Part shown: piece by piece, positions 1 to 5,932 of the stretch
Numbering within the stretch: position 1 is the stretch's first letter
Layout: every line of letters begins with the position of its first letter
Source: Gemmataceae bacterium
GTDB taxonomy: Bacteria; Planctomycetota; Planctomycetia; Gemmatales; Gemmataceae
Assembly: GCA_947490035.1 (NCBI GenBank)
Contig: CANLGS010000135.1
Span: 1-8,271, forward strand
Reading direction: 5' to 3'
Length of the DNA stretch: 8,271 nt
Notes under the pieces: generated by a model
Told to the model about the DNA's origin: nothing
Database searches by the model: none
What the model saw: the letters and a program-made list of their open reading frames with translations, nothing else
Translations under genes and position numbers: made by a program

Positions 1-1
1 C

Positions 2-244
2 ATCTACGAGGGCCGCGCGTACAAGCAGTACGACCGCGCCGCGAAGTACTTCGAGCGGTCGTGGCAGTGGACGAAAGGCGCGCGCACCGACGCCAAGCTC
101 CGCGCCGCGGTGCTGTACGACCGCCAACTGAACGATCGCACGAAGGCCATCGAACTGTACCGCGCCGTGGTCGAACACGACACCAACCCCGACCACATCA
201 AGCAGGCCGAGAAGCGCATCGCCGAACTGACCGGCCGGAAATAA
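2..244 (+). CDS. TPR-like repeat protein, C-terminal part (5' end outside window)
   Basis: This is the last 80 codons of a gene that enters from the left edge and stops at TAA 242-244. The residues are rich in A, Y, L, R and K and fall into paired amphipathic helices. One pair ends in AIELYRAVVEHD followed by AEKRIAEL, with Ala/Leu/Tyr spacing typical of tetratricopeptide (TPR) helices. TPR proteins act as scaffolds for protein-protein contacts; the partner cannot be told from this fragment. No catalytic motif is visible. The upstream part, including any signal peptide or fused kinase or peptidase domain, lies outside the window. A perfect hairpin starts 3 bases after the stop. Frame and stop are certain; the TPR assignment is moderately certain because only one to two repeats are visible. 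Confidence 0.7.
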   Translation: MYEGRAYKQYDRAAKYFERSWQWTKGARTDAKLRAAVLYDRQLNDRTKAIELYRAVVEHDTNPDHIKQAEKRIAELTGRK

Positions 245-247
245 TGA

Positions 248-300
248 AAGACGGACGAACCGCGGAGTTCACTGCGCGAACTCCGCGGTTCGTCCGTCTT
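248..300. repeat. Perfect 23-bp inverted repeat (hairpin), 7-nt loop
   Basis: Arms 248-270 and 278-300 are exact reverse complements around the loop ACTGCGC. The hairpin begins 3 bases after the TAA of the TPR-like gene and could end its transcript. It has no T-run behind it (the next bases are CGTGACC), so it is not a textbook intrinsic terminator. It may instead belong to the palindromic elements found at other junctions, although its arms are not clearly self-palindromic. Confidence 0.85.
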
Positions 301-322
301 CGTGACCATTTTACACTTCGCC

Positions 323-352
323 TTGTCGCGCGCTCGCGTGCGCCGTTAGTAT
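323..352 (+). promoter_or_regulatory. Possible sigma-70-type promoter for the XPB helicase gene set
   Basis: TTGTCG at 323-328 (4 of 6 to the -35 consensus) and TAGTAT at 347-352 (4 of 6 to the -10 consensus) are 18 bases apart. They lie in the only AT-richer stretch between the upstream hairpin and the helicase start. A transcript would start near 359. Planctomycete promoters are poorly defined, so this is a weak call based on position and partial consensus. Confidence 0.25.
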
Positions 353-403
353 GAGACGTTCGCTCCTGACGGAGTTCAGGGACACCAATACCCGACGGTG
401 AAC

Positions 404-2167
404 ATGCCGCCGAAGATCGCGAAGGCGCCGGGGACCATGACACCCAGCGCCCCCCAGACGTTCGACCCGACCAACCCGTTCTTCGTCCAGCCGGACCGGA
501 CGGTGATGGTCGAGGTGGATAACCCGAAGTACACGGAGGCGCGCGACGCCATCGCGCCGTTCGCGGAGCTGGAGAAAAGCCCCGAACACATCCACACGTA
601 CCGCATCTCGAACCTGTCGCTGTGGAACGCCGCCGCCGCCGGGTTCAGCGCGGCCGAAGTCGTCGCGGTACTCCAGCGGTACACCAAATTCCCGATCCCG
701 CAGAACATCCCGACCGACATCGCGGAGACCGTCGCGCGCTACGGTCGCGTCAAACTCGAACGCATCGACGCCGACAACCTGAAACTGGTGTGTTCGGACA
801 AGCCGCTGCTCGCGGAGCTGGCGCGCAACAAGAAGGTGAAAGAGTACCTCGGCGACAAGATCGACGACACCACGTTCGCGGTCCTGCCGGCGCACCGCGG
901 CGTGCTGAAGCAGGCGCTCATCACCATCGGCTACCCCGCGGAAGACATCGCGGGCTACACCGAAGGCGCTCTGCTGCCCATCGCGCTCCGCGACCTGATG
1001 GTGCATGACGGCAAGCCGTTCACCGTGCGCGACTACCAACGCGAAGCGGCGGAAGTGTTCCACGCGGGCGGCGACGTTCGCGGCGGCAGCGGCGTGATCG
1101 TGCTGCCGTGCGGCGCGGGCAAGACCGTCGTCGGCATCGTCGCGATGTCACTGCTCCAGAAGAATACGCTGGTGCTGACCACGAGCATTACCGCCGTGAA
1201 GCAGTGGCGGCGCGAGATCATCGACAAATCGACGCTCACGGCCGACGAGGTGAAAGAGTACACGGGCGAGACGAAGGAGATCGGGCCGGTCACGGTCGCG
1301 ACGTACCAGATTCTCACGTACCACCCCGACAAGACGGAAGACTTCCCGCACTTCGGGCTGTTCGAGCAGCGCGATTGGGGTCTCATCATCTACGACGAAG
1401 TTCACCTGCTGCCGGCCCCGGTGTTCCGCGTGACCGCGCAGATTCAGGCGCGCCGGCGGCTCGGCCTCACCGCGACGCTCATCCGCGAAGACGGGCGCGA
1501 AGGCGACGTGTTCTCGCTGATCGGCCCGAAGAAGTACGACGTGCCGTGGCGCGAGTTGGAAACGAAGGGCTGGATCGCGAGCGCCAGTTGCTCGGAGATT
1601 CGCGTGGCGCTGCCGACCGACGCGACCCGCATGGAGTACGCGGTGGCCGACCACCGGGCGAAGTACCGCATCGCGAGCGAGAACGTCGCGAAGGACGATG
1701 TCGTCGCAGAGCTGCTGCTTCGTTACAAGGACCAGCGCGTGATCGTGATCGGGCAGTACCTGTCGCAACTGCACCGGCTCGCGGAGCGGTTCGACCTGCC
1801 GCTCATCACCGGCAGCACCGTGACATCGGAGCGCGAAGACCTGTACAACAAGTTCCGCGCCGGCGAAGTTCGCCACCTCGTGCTATCGAAGGTCGGCAAC
1901 TTCGCGATCGACCTGCCGGACGCGAACGTGCTAATCCAGGTGAGCGGCACGTTCGGCTCGCGGCAAGAAGAAGCGCAGCGGCTCGGGCGCATCTTGCGGC
2001 CCAAGAGCAGCGGCGACGGCGACGCGCACTTCTTCACGCTAGTGTCGCGCGACACGCGCGAGTTGGACTTCGCGCACCACCGCCAGATGTTCCTGACGGA
2101 GCAGGGGTACAGCTACGAGATTTTGGACGAGCGCGACGTGCTGCCAGCAAAGAGTGCGGCCGGGTGA
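404..2167 (+). CDS. XPB-type (ERCC3-like) superfamily 2 DNA helicase
   Basis: This is an ATP-dependent DNA translocase of the XPB/Rad25 family, which opens duplex DNA in nucleotide excision repair. Residue numbers count from the GTG at 398. A Helicase_C_3/XPB N-terminal-like domain covers about 25-145 (FFVQPDRTVMVEV to RYGRVKLE). Walker A is PCGAGKT (237-243), motif II is DEVH (333-336) and motif III is GLTAT (356-360). The next residues give R-E-D (363-365), the RED motif that marks XPB proteins. Motif VI is QRLGRILRP (527-535). All motifs are intact and the length is normal for bacterial XPB. The start is uncertain: GTG 398, ATG 404 and ATG 437 are in frame, none with a strong Shine-Dalgarno site. 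ATG 404 is used because codons after it already show the G/C third-position bias. It leads a set with the two downstream genes, which supports a repair role (inference). Confidence 0.93.
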   Translation: MPPKIAKAPGTMTPSAPQTFDPTNPFFVQPDRTVMVEVDNPKYTEARDAIAPFAELEKSPEHIHTYRISNLSLWNAAAAGFSAAEVVAVLQRYTKFPIPQNIPTDIAETVARYGRVKLERIDADNLKLVCSDKPLLAELARNKKVKEYLGDKIDDTTFAVLPAHRGVLKQALITIGYPAEDIAGYTEGALLPIALRDLMVHDGKPFTVRDYQREAAEVFHAGGDVRGGSGVIVLPCGAGKTVVGIVAMSLLQKNTLVLTTSITAVKQWRREIIDKSTLTADEVKEYTGETKEIGPVTVATYQILTYHPDKTEDFPHFGLFEQRDWGLIIYDEVHLLPAPVFRVTAQIQARRRLGLTATLIREDGREGDVFSLIGPKKYDVPWRELETKGWIASASCSEIRVALPTDATRMEYAVADHRAKYRIASENVAKDDVVAELLLRYKDQRVIVIGQYLSQLHRLAERFDLPLITGSTVTSEREDLYNKFRAGEVRHLVLSKVGNFAIDLPDANVLIQVSGTFGSRQEEAQRLGRILRPKSSGDGDAHFFTLVSRDTRELDFAHHRQMFLTEQGYSYEILDERDVLPAKSAAG

Positions 2168-2169
2168 GT

Positions 2170-2223
2170 GTAGGACAGGCCGCTGGCCTGTCGAAGCAAC
2201 GACAGGCCAGCGGCCTGTCCTAC
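2170..2223. repeat. REPIN-like nested palindrome, 24-bp perfect stem, 6-nt loop
   Basis: Arms 2170-2193 and 2200-2223 are exact reverse complements around AAGCAA. Each arm contains its own smaller palindrome (ACAGGCC, GCT, GGCCTGT). The element is therefore an inverted pair of short palindromic units, the layout of REP doublets. It starts 2 bases after the helicase TGA and ends directly before the AAGG of the next gene's ribosome site, filling almost the whole 66-bp gap. Without it the two genes would be about 12 bases apart. Confidence 0.88.
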
Positions 2224-2228
2224 AAGGA
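2224..2228 (+). promoter_or_regulatory. Shine-Dalgarno site AAGGA deciding the start of the small gene
   Basis: AAGGA overlaps the first in-frame ATG (2228) but has good spacing to the ATG at 2234, so the second ATG is preferred. The site abuts the right arm of the preceding hairpin without being part of it, so folding of the hairpin would leave it exposed. Confidence 0.5.
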
Positions 2229-2233
2229 TGCAG

Positions 2234-2461
2234 ATGAACAACCCGACGGCCCGATTGCCCGCGAAGCTGCACCGCCGCGTGTGCCTCGTTCTCACGGAGG
2301 ACGCGGTGCTCGCCGAAGAACTGCTCGCGCGGAAGAAGCTCGCGTCGGAGGTCGCCGGGCGGCTGTCCGAGAAGGTGCTGCTCATCCGCCCCGGACGGCT
2401 CGACGCGGTCCTCGACGAACTTCGCAAGATGGGCCACACCCCGCAAGTGGTCGGGAAGTAG
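2234..2461 (+). CDS. Small helicase-associated protein, resembles C-terminal module of the downstream protein
   Basis: This 75-residue protein (77 if started at ATG 2228) lies between the XPB helicase and the helicase-associated gene on the same strand, so it is probably co-transcribed with both. I do not recognise a named family. The sequence runs strand-helix-strand-helix: RRVCLVLTEDAVLAEELL, then AGRLSEKVLLI, then LDAVLDELRKMGHTPQVVG. This order matches the last 60 or so residues of the downstream protein (RAVRLLVVKLP, then AERLGPLAISV, then FRDALKELGVNVVG). It also resembles, from memory, the C-terminal tail of actinobacterial helicase-associated proteins. I infer a detached or duplicated C-terminal module that may bind the helicase or its partner. 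There is no signal peptide or membrane segment. The TAG stop lies inside the next palindromic element. Confidence 0.75.
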   Translation: MNNPTARLPAKLHRRVCLVLTEDAVLAEELLARKKLASEVAGRLSEKVLLIRPGRLDAVLDELRKMGHTPQVVGK

Positions 2462-2566
2462 GTGCCGCTTGCCGAGCGGCACGGCTGCACAACTCGAAAT
2501 CGTCTTCCGGGCGCCCGCATCGTTCACACGCGGGCTATCCCGTGCCGCTCGGCAAGCGGCACCTAC
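2458..2566. repeat. REPIN-like nested palindrome, 27-bp perfect arms, 55-nt spacer
   Basis: Arms 2458-2484 and 2540-2566 are exact reverse complements. Each arm is itself a palindrome (GTGCCGCT, TGCCG, AGCGGCAC; 8 bp). The left arm takes in the TAG stop of the small gene, so the stop codon is part of the repeat. The element fills most of the 141-bp gap before the next gene start. Its sequence family differs from the element at the previous junction. Confidence 0.88.
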
Positions 2567-2602
2567 CAAAGACAACCCGCCCCGTCGCCATACAACACCT
2601 CG

Positions 2603-4696
2603 ATGCCCGCGACTCCCGAAATCGACTGGTCTGCCCGCTGCCGCGACGCGCTCGCGCGCTACGCCGAACCGCTCCTGCGGTTGGTCGCGGACAAACTCGT
2701 GCGCCCGCGCGCGAAGCAACCCATCGACGAGTTGCTCGACAAAGCCGTCGCGGTACTCATCAACGCGCCGGTCATCGACCGGCGCATCAAGGATCAACCG
2801 CCCGCGTCGCGGAAGTTGCTCGCGTTCATGGGCATCAGCCGGCAGCCGCGATGGAAGGTCGGACACCTGCTCACGCTGCTCTCGGCCCTCGATCACAACG
2901 AGGGCTTCAATCCCGTTCAAACGCTCCTCGAAGCCGGGATACTCTTCCCCGAACTCGACCCGCACAACCCGGACATCGAAGACTTCGCCGCGTGGTTCGG
3001 CCTCGCGGGCACGCACAACGCGGTCGTGTTCACGCACCCCGGCATCGCGACCCGCGCACGCGGCGAAGACCTGGGTCTGCCGAATCTGGCACACGAAGAA
3101 CTCGGAGGGCTTACGCCCCCCGCTCGCCAGAGCGATGGGTTGGAATGGCCGCTGCGCCTCGCGGCCGTGTGGCAACAGGTTCACGCGGACTCGATGCGGC
3201 TCACGCAGGGGAACACGCTCTTCAAGCGCGACCTGCTCCGCCTTCAGTCGGACCCGGTGCTGGCCGCGCCGCCGATCGACCAGATCGCACCCATCGCCGA
3301 CGCCGGAGTTCTCGCGCTACTGTGGGCGCGCGGCGTCGGGCTGCTCGGCGACCGCGACGGCACGCTCGAAGCCGGCACGTTCCCGTCGACGTGGGACGGG
3401 CCGCTCTTCGCGCTGCTCGCGGAGCTGTTCGCGAGCCTGCCGGTAGTTGAGTCCTGGGATCCGCTCGCGGGGTATTCGCCCACCGAGAACGGGCTGTCGC
3501 CCACGCCCACCGCGGGCTTGCTCGCGCTGCTGTTGGCGCGCGACTTCGTTCACACGGACGCGGTCGCGGAGTGGCTGTGGTCGCATCATCCGTCGTGGGC
3601 CGGAGTGATTCCGCCGGACGTGACCGACAAGGGCGCCGGTTGGGTTCGCGGGTACCTGCTCGGCGTCGCGTACCCGCTCGGCTTGGTGGAAGTCTCCGGC
3701 GAACATGTGCGGCTGTCGGCGTTCGGCCGGTATCTGCTGCTCGGCGACGCGGAACCGCCGGCGCCGCCCGCGTTCCCGCAAACGCTGCTCGTTCAGCCCA
3801 ACGCTGAAGTGCTCGCGTACCGCCAAGGGCTGACGCCGGCGCTGATTGCCGCGCTGTCGAGGTTTGCGGCGTGGAAGGGCATCGGCCCGGCCTGCACGCT
3901 TGAACTCACGCCGGAACAGACCTATCGCGGGCTGGAGTCGGGGCTGACGCTGCCGATGATCGTGCAGACGCTCAACCGCCACGGCACGCGCCCGGTGCCT
4001 GCGGGCGTGGTCGATCTGCTTCAACGGTGGGCCAGCAAGCGCGAGCGCATCACCATCTTCTCGTCGGCGGTGCTGGTCGAGTTCCAGACGCCCGCCGAAC
4101 TGGACATCGCGGTATCGCGCGGCGTGGTCGCGCTGCGCCTCACCGACCGCATCGGGATGACCGCCGACGGCGGCGAACCGTCGCTGTCGCACCTGCGACT
4201 CGTCGGCAACCGCGACTACGAATCGAAGCCGCAGCGCTGCCTCGTGACCGCCGACGACGGCGTGACGCTCACCGTCGATACGCCGCAAGCCGACCTGCTC
4301 CTCGAAGCGGAGATCGGGCAGTTCGCGGAAGCTTTGCCCATCGACCAGAACGGCGTGCGGAAGTTCCGGCTCACGCCGGTTTCCCTCCGGCGCGCGATCG
4401 AAAGCGGCCGGCCGCTGACGGACATCGACGCGTGGTTCACGGAGCGCAGCGGGTCGCCGCTCTCCGCGGCCGGGCGCCTGCTGTTGCTCGGCGCGCAGAT
4501 GCCGCCGCCGCGGGCGGTGCGGTTGCTCGTGGTGAAGTTGCCGACGGCGGACATCGCGGACGGCGTGGTGCAGTGGCCGGGGACGCGGATGTTCGTCGCG
4601 GAGCGCCTCGGCCCGCTCGCGATCAGCGTGGACGAGGAGCAGTTCGCGGCCTTCCGCGACGCGCTCAAGGAACTGGGTGTGAACGTGGTGGGGTGA
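2603..4696 (+). CDS. Helicase-associated protein with Helicase_C_3-like (XPB N-terminal-type) domain
   Basis: This 697-residue protein has no ATPase motifs. Residues 200-215 (LTQGNTLFKRDLLRL) match the T-x-G-x-x-KRD-x-x-RL signature of proteins annotated as helicase-associated domain proteins. Residues about 394-480 (TLLVQPNAEVLAY to LLQRWASKRERI) form a Helicase_C_3-like domain, the same kind as the N-terminus of the XPB helicase in this set. The arrangement recalls M. tuberculosis Rv0862c beside the XPB gene Rv0861c (from memory). I infer a non-catalytic partner that helps the helicase handle damaged DNA. ATG 2603 is chosen because the in-frame GTG at 2462 lies inside a repeat and its leader has unrelated composition; no good Shine-Dalgarno site precedes it. 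Residues 165-176 (EELGGLTPPARQ) come from a decayed repeat element. Function in repair is unproven. Confidence 0.85.
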   Translation: MPATPEIDWSARCRDALARYAEPLLRLVADKLVRPRAKQPIDELLDKAVAVLINAPVIDRRIKDQPPASRKLLAFMGISRQPRWKVGHLLTLLSALDHNEGFNPVQTLLEAGILFPELDPHNPDIEDFAAWFGLAGTHNAVVFTHPGIATRARGEDLGLPNLAHEELGGLTPPARQSDGLEWPLRLAAVWQQVHADSMRLTQGNTLFKRDLLRLQSDPVLAAPPIDQIAPIADAGVLALLWARGVGLLGDRDGTLEAGTFPSTWDGPLFALLAELFASLPVVESWDPLAGYSPTENGLSPTPTAGLLALLLARDFVHTDAVAEWLWSHHPSWAGVIPPDVTDKGAGWVRGYLLGVAYPLGLVEVSGEHVRLSAFGRYLLLGDAEPPAPPAFPQTLLVQPNAEVLAYRQGLTPALIAALSRFAAWKGIGPACTLELTPEQTYRGLESGLTLPMIVQTLNRHGTRPVPAGVVDLLQRWASKRERITIFSSAVLVEFQTPAELDIAVSRGVVALRLTDRIGMTADGGEPSLSHLRLVGNRDYESKPQRCLVTADDGVTLTVDTPQADLLLEAEIGQFAEALPIDQNGVRKFRLTPVSLRRAIESGRPLTDIDAWFTERSGSPLSAAGRLLLLGAQMPPPRAVRLLVVKLPTADIADGVVQWPGTRMFVAERLGPLAISVDEEQFAAFRDALKELGVNVVG
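3090..3129 (+). repeat. Decayed GGCTTACGCC-type repeat inside a coding sequence
   Basis: Bases 3107-3129 are identical over 23 bases to the right arm of the intergenic element at 4767-4801. The 11 bases CACACGAAGAA at 3090-3100 also match the spacer of the copy inside the kinase gene, read on its coding strand. Between these blocks there is one extra base compared with the kinase copy, so the reading frame shifts: GGLTPPAR here, GGLRPPLA in the kinase. No opposite arm remains upstream. Confidence 0.6.
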
Positions 4697-4713
4697 TGTT
4701 TCGTTTGCTCGAA

Positions 4714-4801
4714 GGCGAGCGGGGGGCGTAAGCCCCCTGTTAAACCTCAAAGCAGATGATCGCGTGGAGGTTTAACAGGGGGCTTACGCCCCCCGCTCGC
4801 C
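4714..4801. repeat. REPIN-like nested palindrome, 35-bp perfect stem, 18-nt loop
   Basis: Arms 4714-4748 and 4767-4801 are exact reverse complements. Each arm holds a smaller hairpin, GGGGGC-GTAA-GCCCCC, whose loop is a GNRA tetraloop as RNA. It lies between two convergent genes and could act as a two-way transcript end, but neither side has a clear T-run. The same family occurs inside the kinase gene and, decayed, inside the helicase-associated gene. Confidence 0.9.
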
Positions 4802-4814
4802 AAGATCAGCACAC

Positions 4815-5066
4815 TCACGCCGCGAGGTCGGTCGCGGTCAGGTAGCCGGCGATGGTCGTCGCGAGGCTCTTGCCGATACCGGGCACGCGTTCGAGTTCGC
4901 GCGGGCCGCCGGCGGCGACGAGTTCGGCCACGTCCGCCGGCAGTCCGAGGACGGCCATCGCCGCCGAACGGAACGCGCGCACGCGGTACAGGTTGTTCCC
5001 GGTCCGCGCGAGTTCGTTCGCTTGATCGCGTAGCCGCCGGGCGATGTCTTGGTTCGTCAGAGTCAT
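4815..5066 (-). CDS. Stand-alone helix-hairpin-helix protein, PolX N-terminal type
   Basis: This 83-residue protein consists almost entirely of one helix-hairpin-helix domain of the kind at the N-terminus of family X DNA polymerases (8-kDa, HHH_8-like). The family signature YRVRAFRSAA is at 27-36 and the DNA-backbone-binding hairpin VPGIGKSLA is at 61-69. No nucleotidyltransferase or PHP domain follows, so it cannot polymerise. It should bind DNA without base specificity, perhaps at gaps or ends (inference from the family). The ATG at 5064-5066 is certain because a near-perfect Shine-Dalgarno site precedes it. It is divergent from a membrane protein gene and convergent with the helicase set. 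Its role could be repair-related, but only the domain is visible. A longer in-frame reading from upstream is rejected because it would overlap the divergent gene. Confidence 0.88.
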   Translation of the reverse strand: MTLTNQDIARRLRDQANELARTGNNLYRVRAFRSAAMAVLGLPADVAELVAAGGPRELERVPGIGKSLATTIAGYLTATDLAA

Positions 5067-5070
5067 GTCG

Positions 5071-5077
5071 CACCTCC
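5071..5077 (-). promoter_or_regulatory. Strong Shine-Dalgarno site of the helix-hairpin-helix gene
   Basis: On the minus strand the bases before the start read TAAGGAGGTG, then CGAC, then ATG. This is the closest match to the anti-Shine-Dalgarno sequence in the window and suggests efficient translation. Most other genes here have weak sites or none. Confidence 0.8.
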
Positions 5078-5088
5078 TTATGTAAAAT

Positions 5089-5102
5089 GTTCCACGCGGA
5101 AC
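5089..5102. promoter_or_regulatory. parS-like 14-bp palindrome in a divergent intergenic region
   Basis: GTTCC-ACGC-GGAAC is a 5+5 bp inverted repeat. It differs by one base (C for T) from GTTCCACGTGGAAC, a symmetric variant of the ParB-binding parS site. It lies 23 bases upstream of the helix-hairpin-helix start and 60 bases upstream of the divergent membrane protein start, so it could equally be an operator for either gene. The call rests on sequence likeness only; a single site by chance is possible. Confidence 0.3.
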
Positions 5103-5162
5103 GTATGTACACAAGGTCGGTTGGGAGCTTTTCGGCGAACCCGCAGCGGAGCGAATGAACAC

Positions 5163-5816
5163 ATGGCCGGATTTCGCACCCACATCACGGTGTCCGGCGC
5201 GCTGGGCATCGCCTACGGCGGGTTCGCCGTGCAGCCGCTCGAATTCACCACCGGCGCCGGCATCCTCGCCGCGGCCGTGACCGGCATCGGCGGGATGCTC
5301 CCGGACCTCGACAGCGATTCCGGCATCCCCGTCCGCGAGATGTTCGGGCTGATGGCCGCCGTCGTGCCGCTCATGCTCGTCTTCCCCCTCCACCGCGCCG
5401 GTGTCTCGACCGAGAGCATCCTTGCGACGCTCCTGGTCGGGTACGCGTTCATCCGCTACTTCGCGGCGAACGCGTTCCGCCGGATCACCGTCCACCGCGG
5501 CATGTACCACAGCATCCCGGCCATGCTCGTCGCGGGGCTGTGCGTGTACCTCGCGTACCCGACCACCGGCGAGCGCGGCGTCCGCCTACTGCTGGGCGTC
5601 GGCGTGATGCTCGGCTTCCTGTCGCACCTCGTTCTGGACGAAATGTATTCGGTGGACTGGCGCGGGCTGAAGCCGAAGCTGAAGTCGTCGGCCGGCAGTG
5701 CGGTGAAGTTCTTCTCCCCGTCGCTGCCCGCGACCGCGACGTGCTACCTCATCCTCGGCGCGCTGTGCTACGTCGCGTACCGGAACTACCAGAAGGTCGG
5801 CGGCCTGGGGTTCTGA
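5163..5816 (+). CDS. YdjM-type membrane-bound metal-dependent hydrolase family protein
   Basis: This 217-residue integral membrane protein has the spaced His/Asp pattern of the YdjM (LexA-binding, inner-membrane hydrolase-like) family. THITVS (His7) is near the N-terminus, followed by MLPDLDSDSG (Asp48, Asp50), HRGMYHS (111-117, His111 and His116) and GFLSHLVLDEMY (His155, Asp159). These residues are likely metal ligands by analogy; the substrate is unknown for most members. Hydrophobic segments occur near 29-46, 61-77, 85-103, 117-133, 138-156 and 188-206. The start is ATG 5163, which begins the family-typical H-x-T/A-V-S/G region; a GGAG at 5148-5151 lies 11 bases upstream. The gene is followed by a 36-bp hairpin. 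YdjM is SOS-regulated in E. coli, but no LexA box is recognisable here. Confidence 0.82.
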   Translation: MAGFRTHITVSGALGIAYGGFAVQPLEFTTGAGILAAAVTGIGGMLPDLDSDSGIPVREMFGLMAAVVPLMLVFPLHRAGVSTESILATLLVGYAFIRYFAANAFRRITVHRGMYHSIPAMLVAGLCVYLAYPTTGERGVRLLLGVGVMLGFLSHLVLDEMYSVDWRGLKPKLKSSAGSAVKFFSPSLPATATCYLILGALCYVAYRNYQKVGGLGF

Positions 5817-5847
5817 TGCGAGACGAGCGTTGATGAGTCGGTGTTCG

Positions 5848-5927
5848 GCGCGGCCACCCGCTCCCTGACGGTCGCGGTTCACCAATCGCCGGGTGAACCG
5901 CGACCGTCAGGGAGCGGGTGGCCGCGC
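5848..5927. repeat. Perfect 36-bp inverted repeat, 8-nt loop
   Basis: Arms 5848-5883 and 5892-5927 are exact reverse complements around AATCGCCG. This is the longest stem in the window. It lies between two convergent genes, 5 bases past the kinase stop on the minus strand and 31 bases past the membrane protein stop. It could end both transcripts, but lacks T-runs. Unlike four of the others, its arms are not clearly self-palindromic. It shares no sequence with the other elements. Confidence 0.9.
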
Positions 5928-5932
5928 ATCCG

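Noticed and set aside
2462..2602. N-terminal extension of the helicase-associated protein from the GTG at 2462
   Set aside because: The start lies inside the left arm of an inverted repeat and the extension would translate both arms. The ATG at 2603 begins sequence with normal composition.
1108..3450. A 780-codon open reading frame on the + strand spanning the helicase, the small gene and the next gene
   Set aside because: It is offset from three well-supported genes, is extremely rich in Arg and Ala, and contains translated repeats. It is a shadow of high-GC coding sequence.
4714..4801. Calling the long hairpins standard Rho-independent terminators
   Set aside because: No T-run follows the stems in either direction, two lie within same-strand gene sets, and one family member is inside a coding sequence. 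A terminator side effect remains possible.
5067..5510. Longer minus-strand reading of the helix-hairpin-helix gene, starting as far as 5510
   Set aside because: It would run antisense through the membrane protein gene and ignore the near-perfect Shine-Dalgarno site just before the ATG at 5066.
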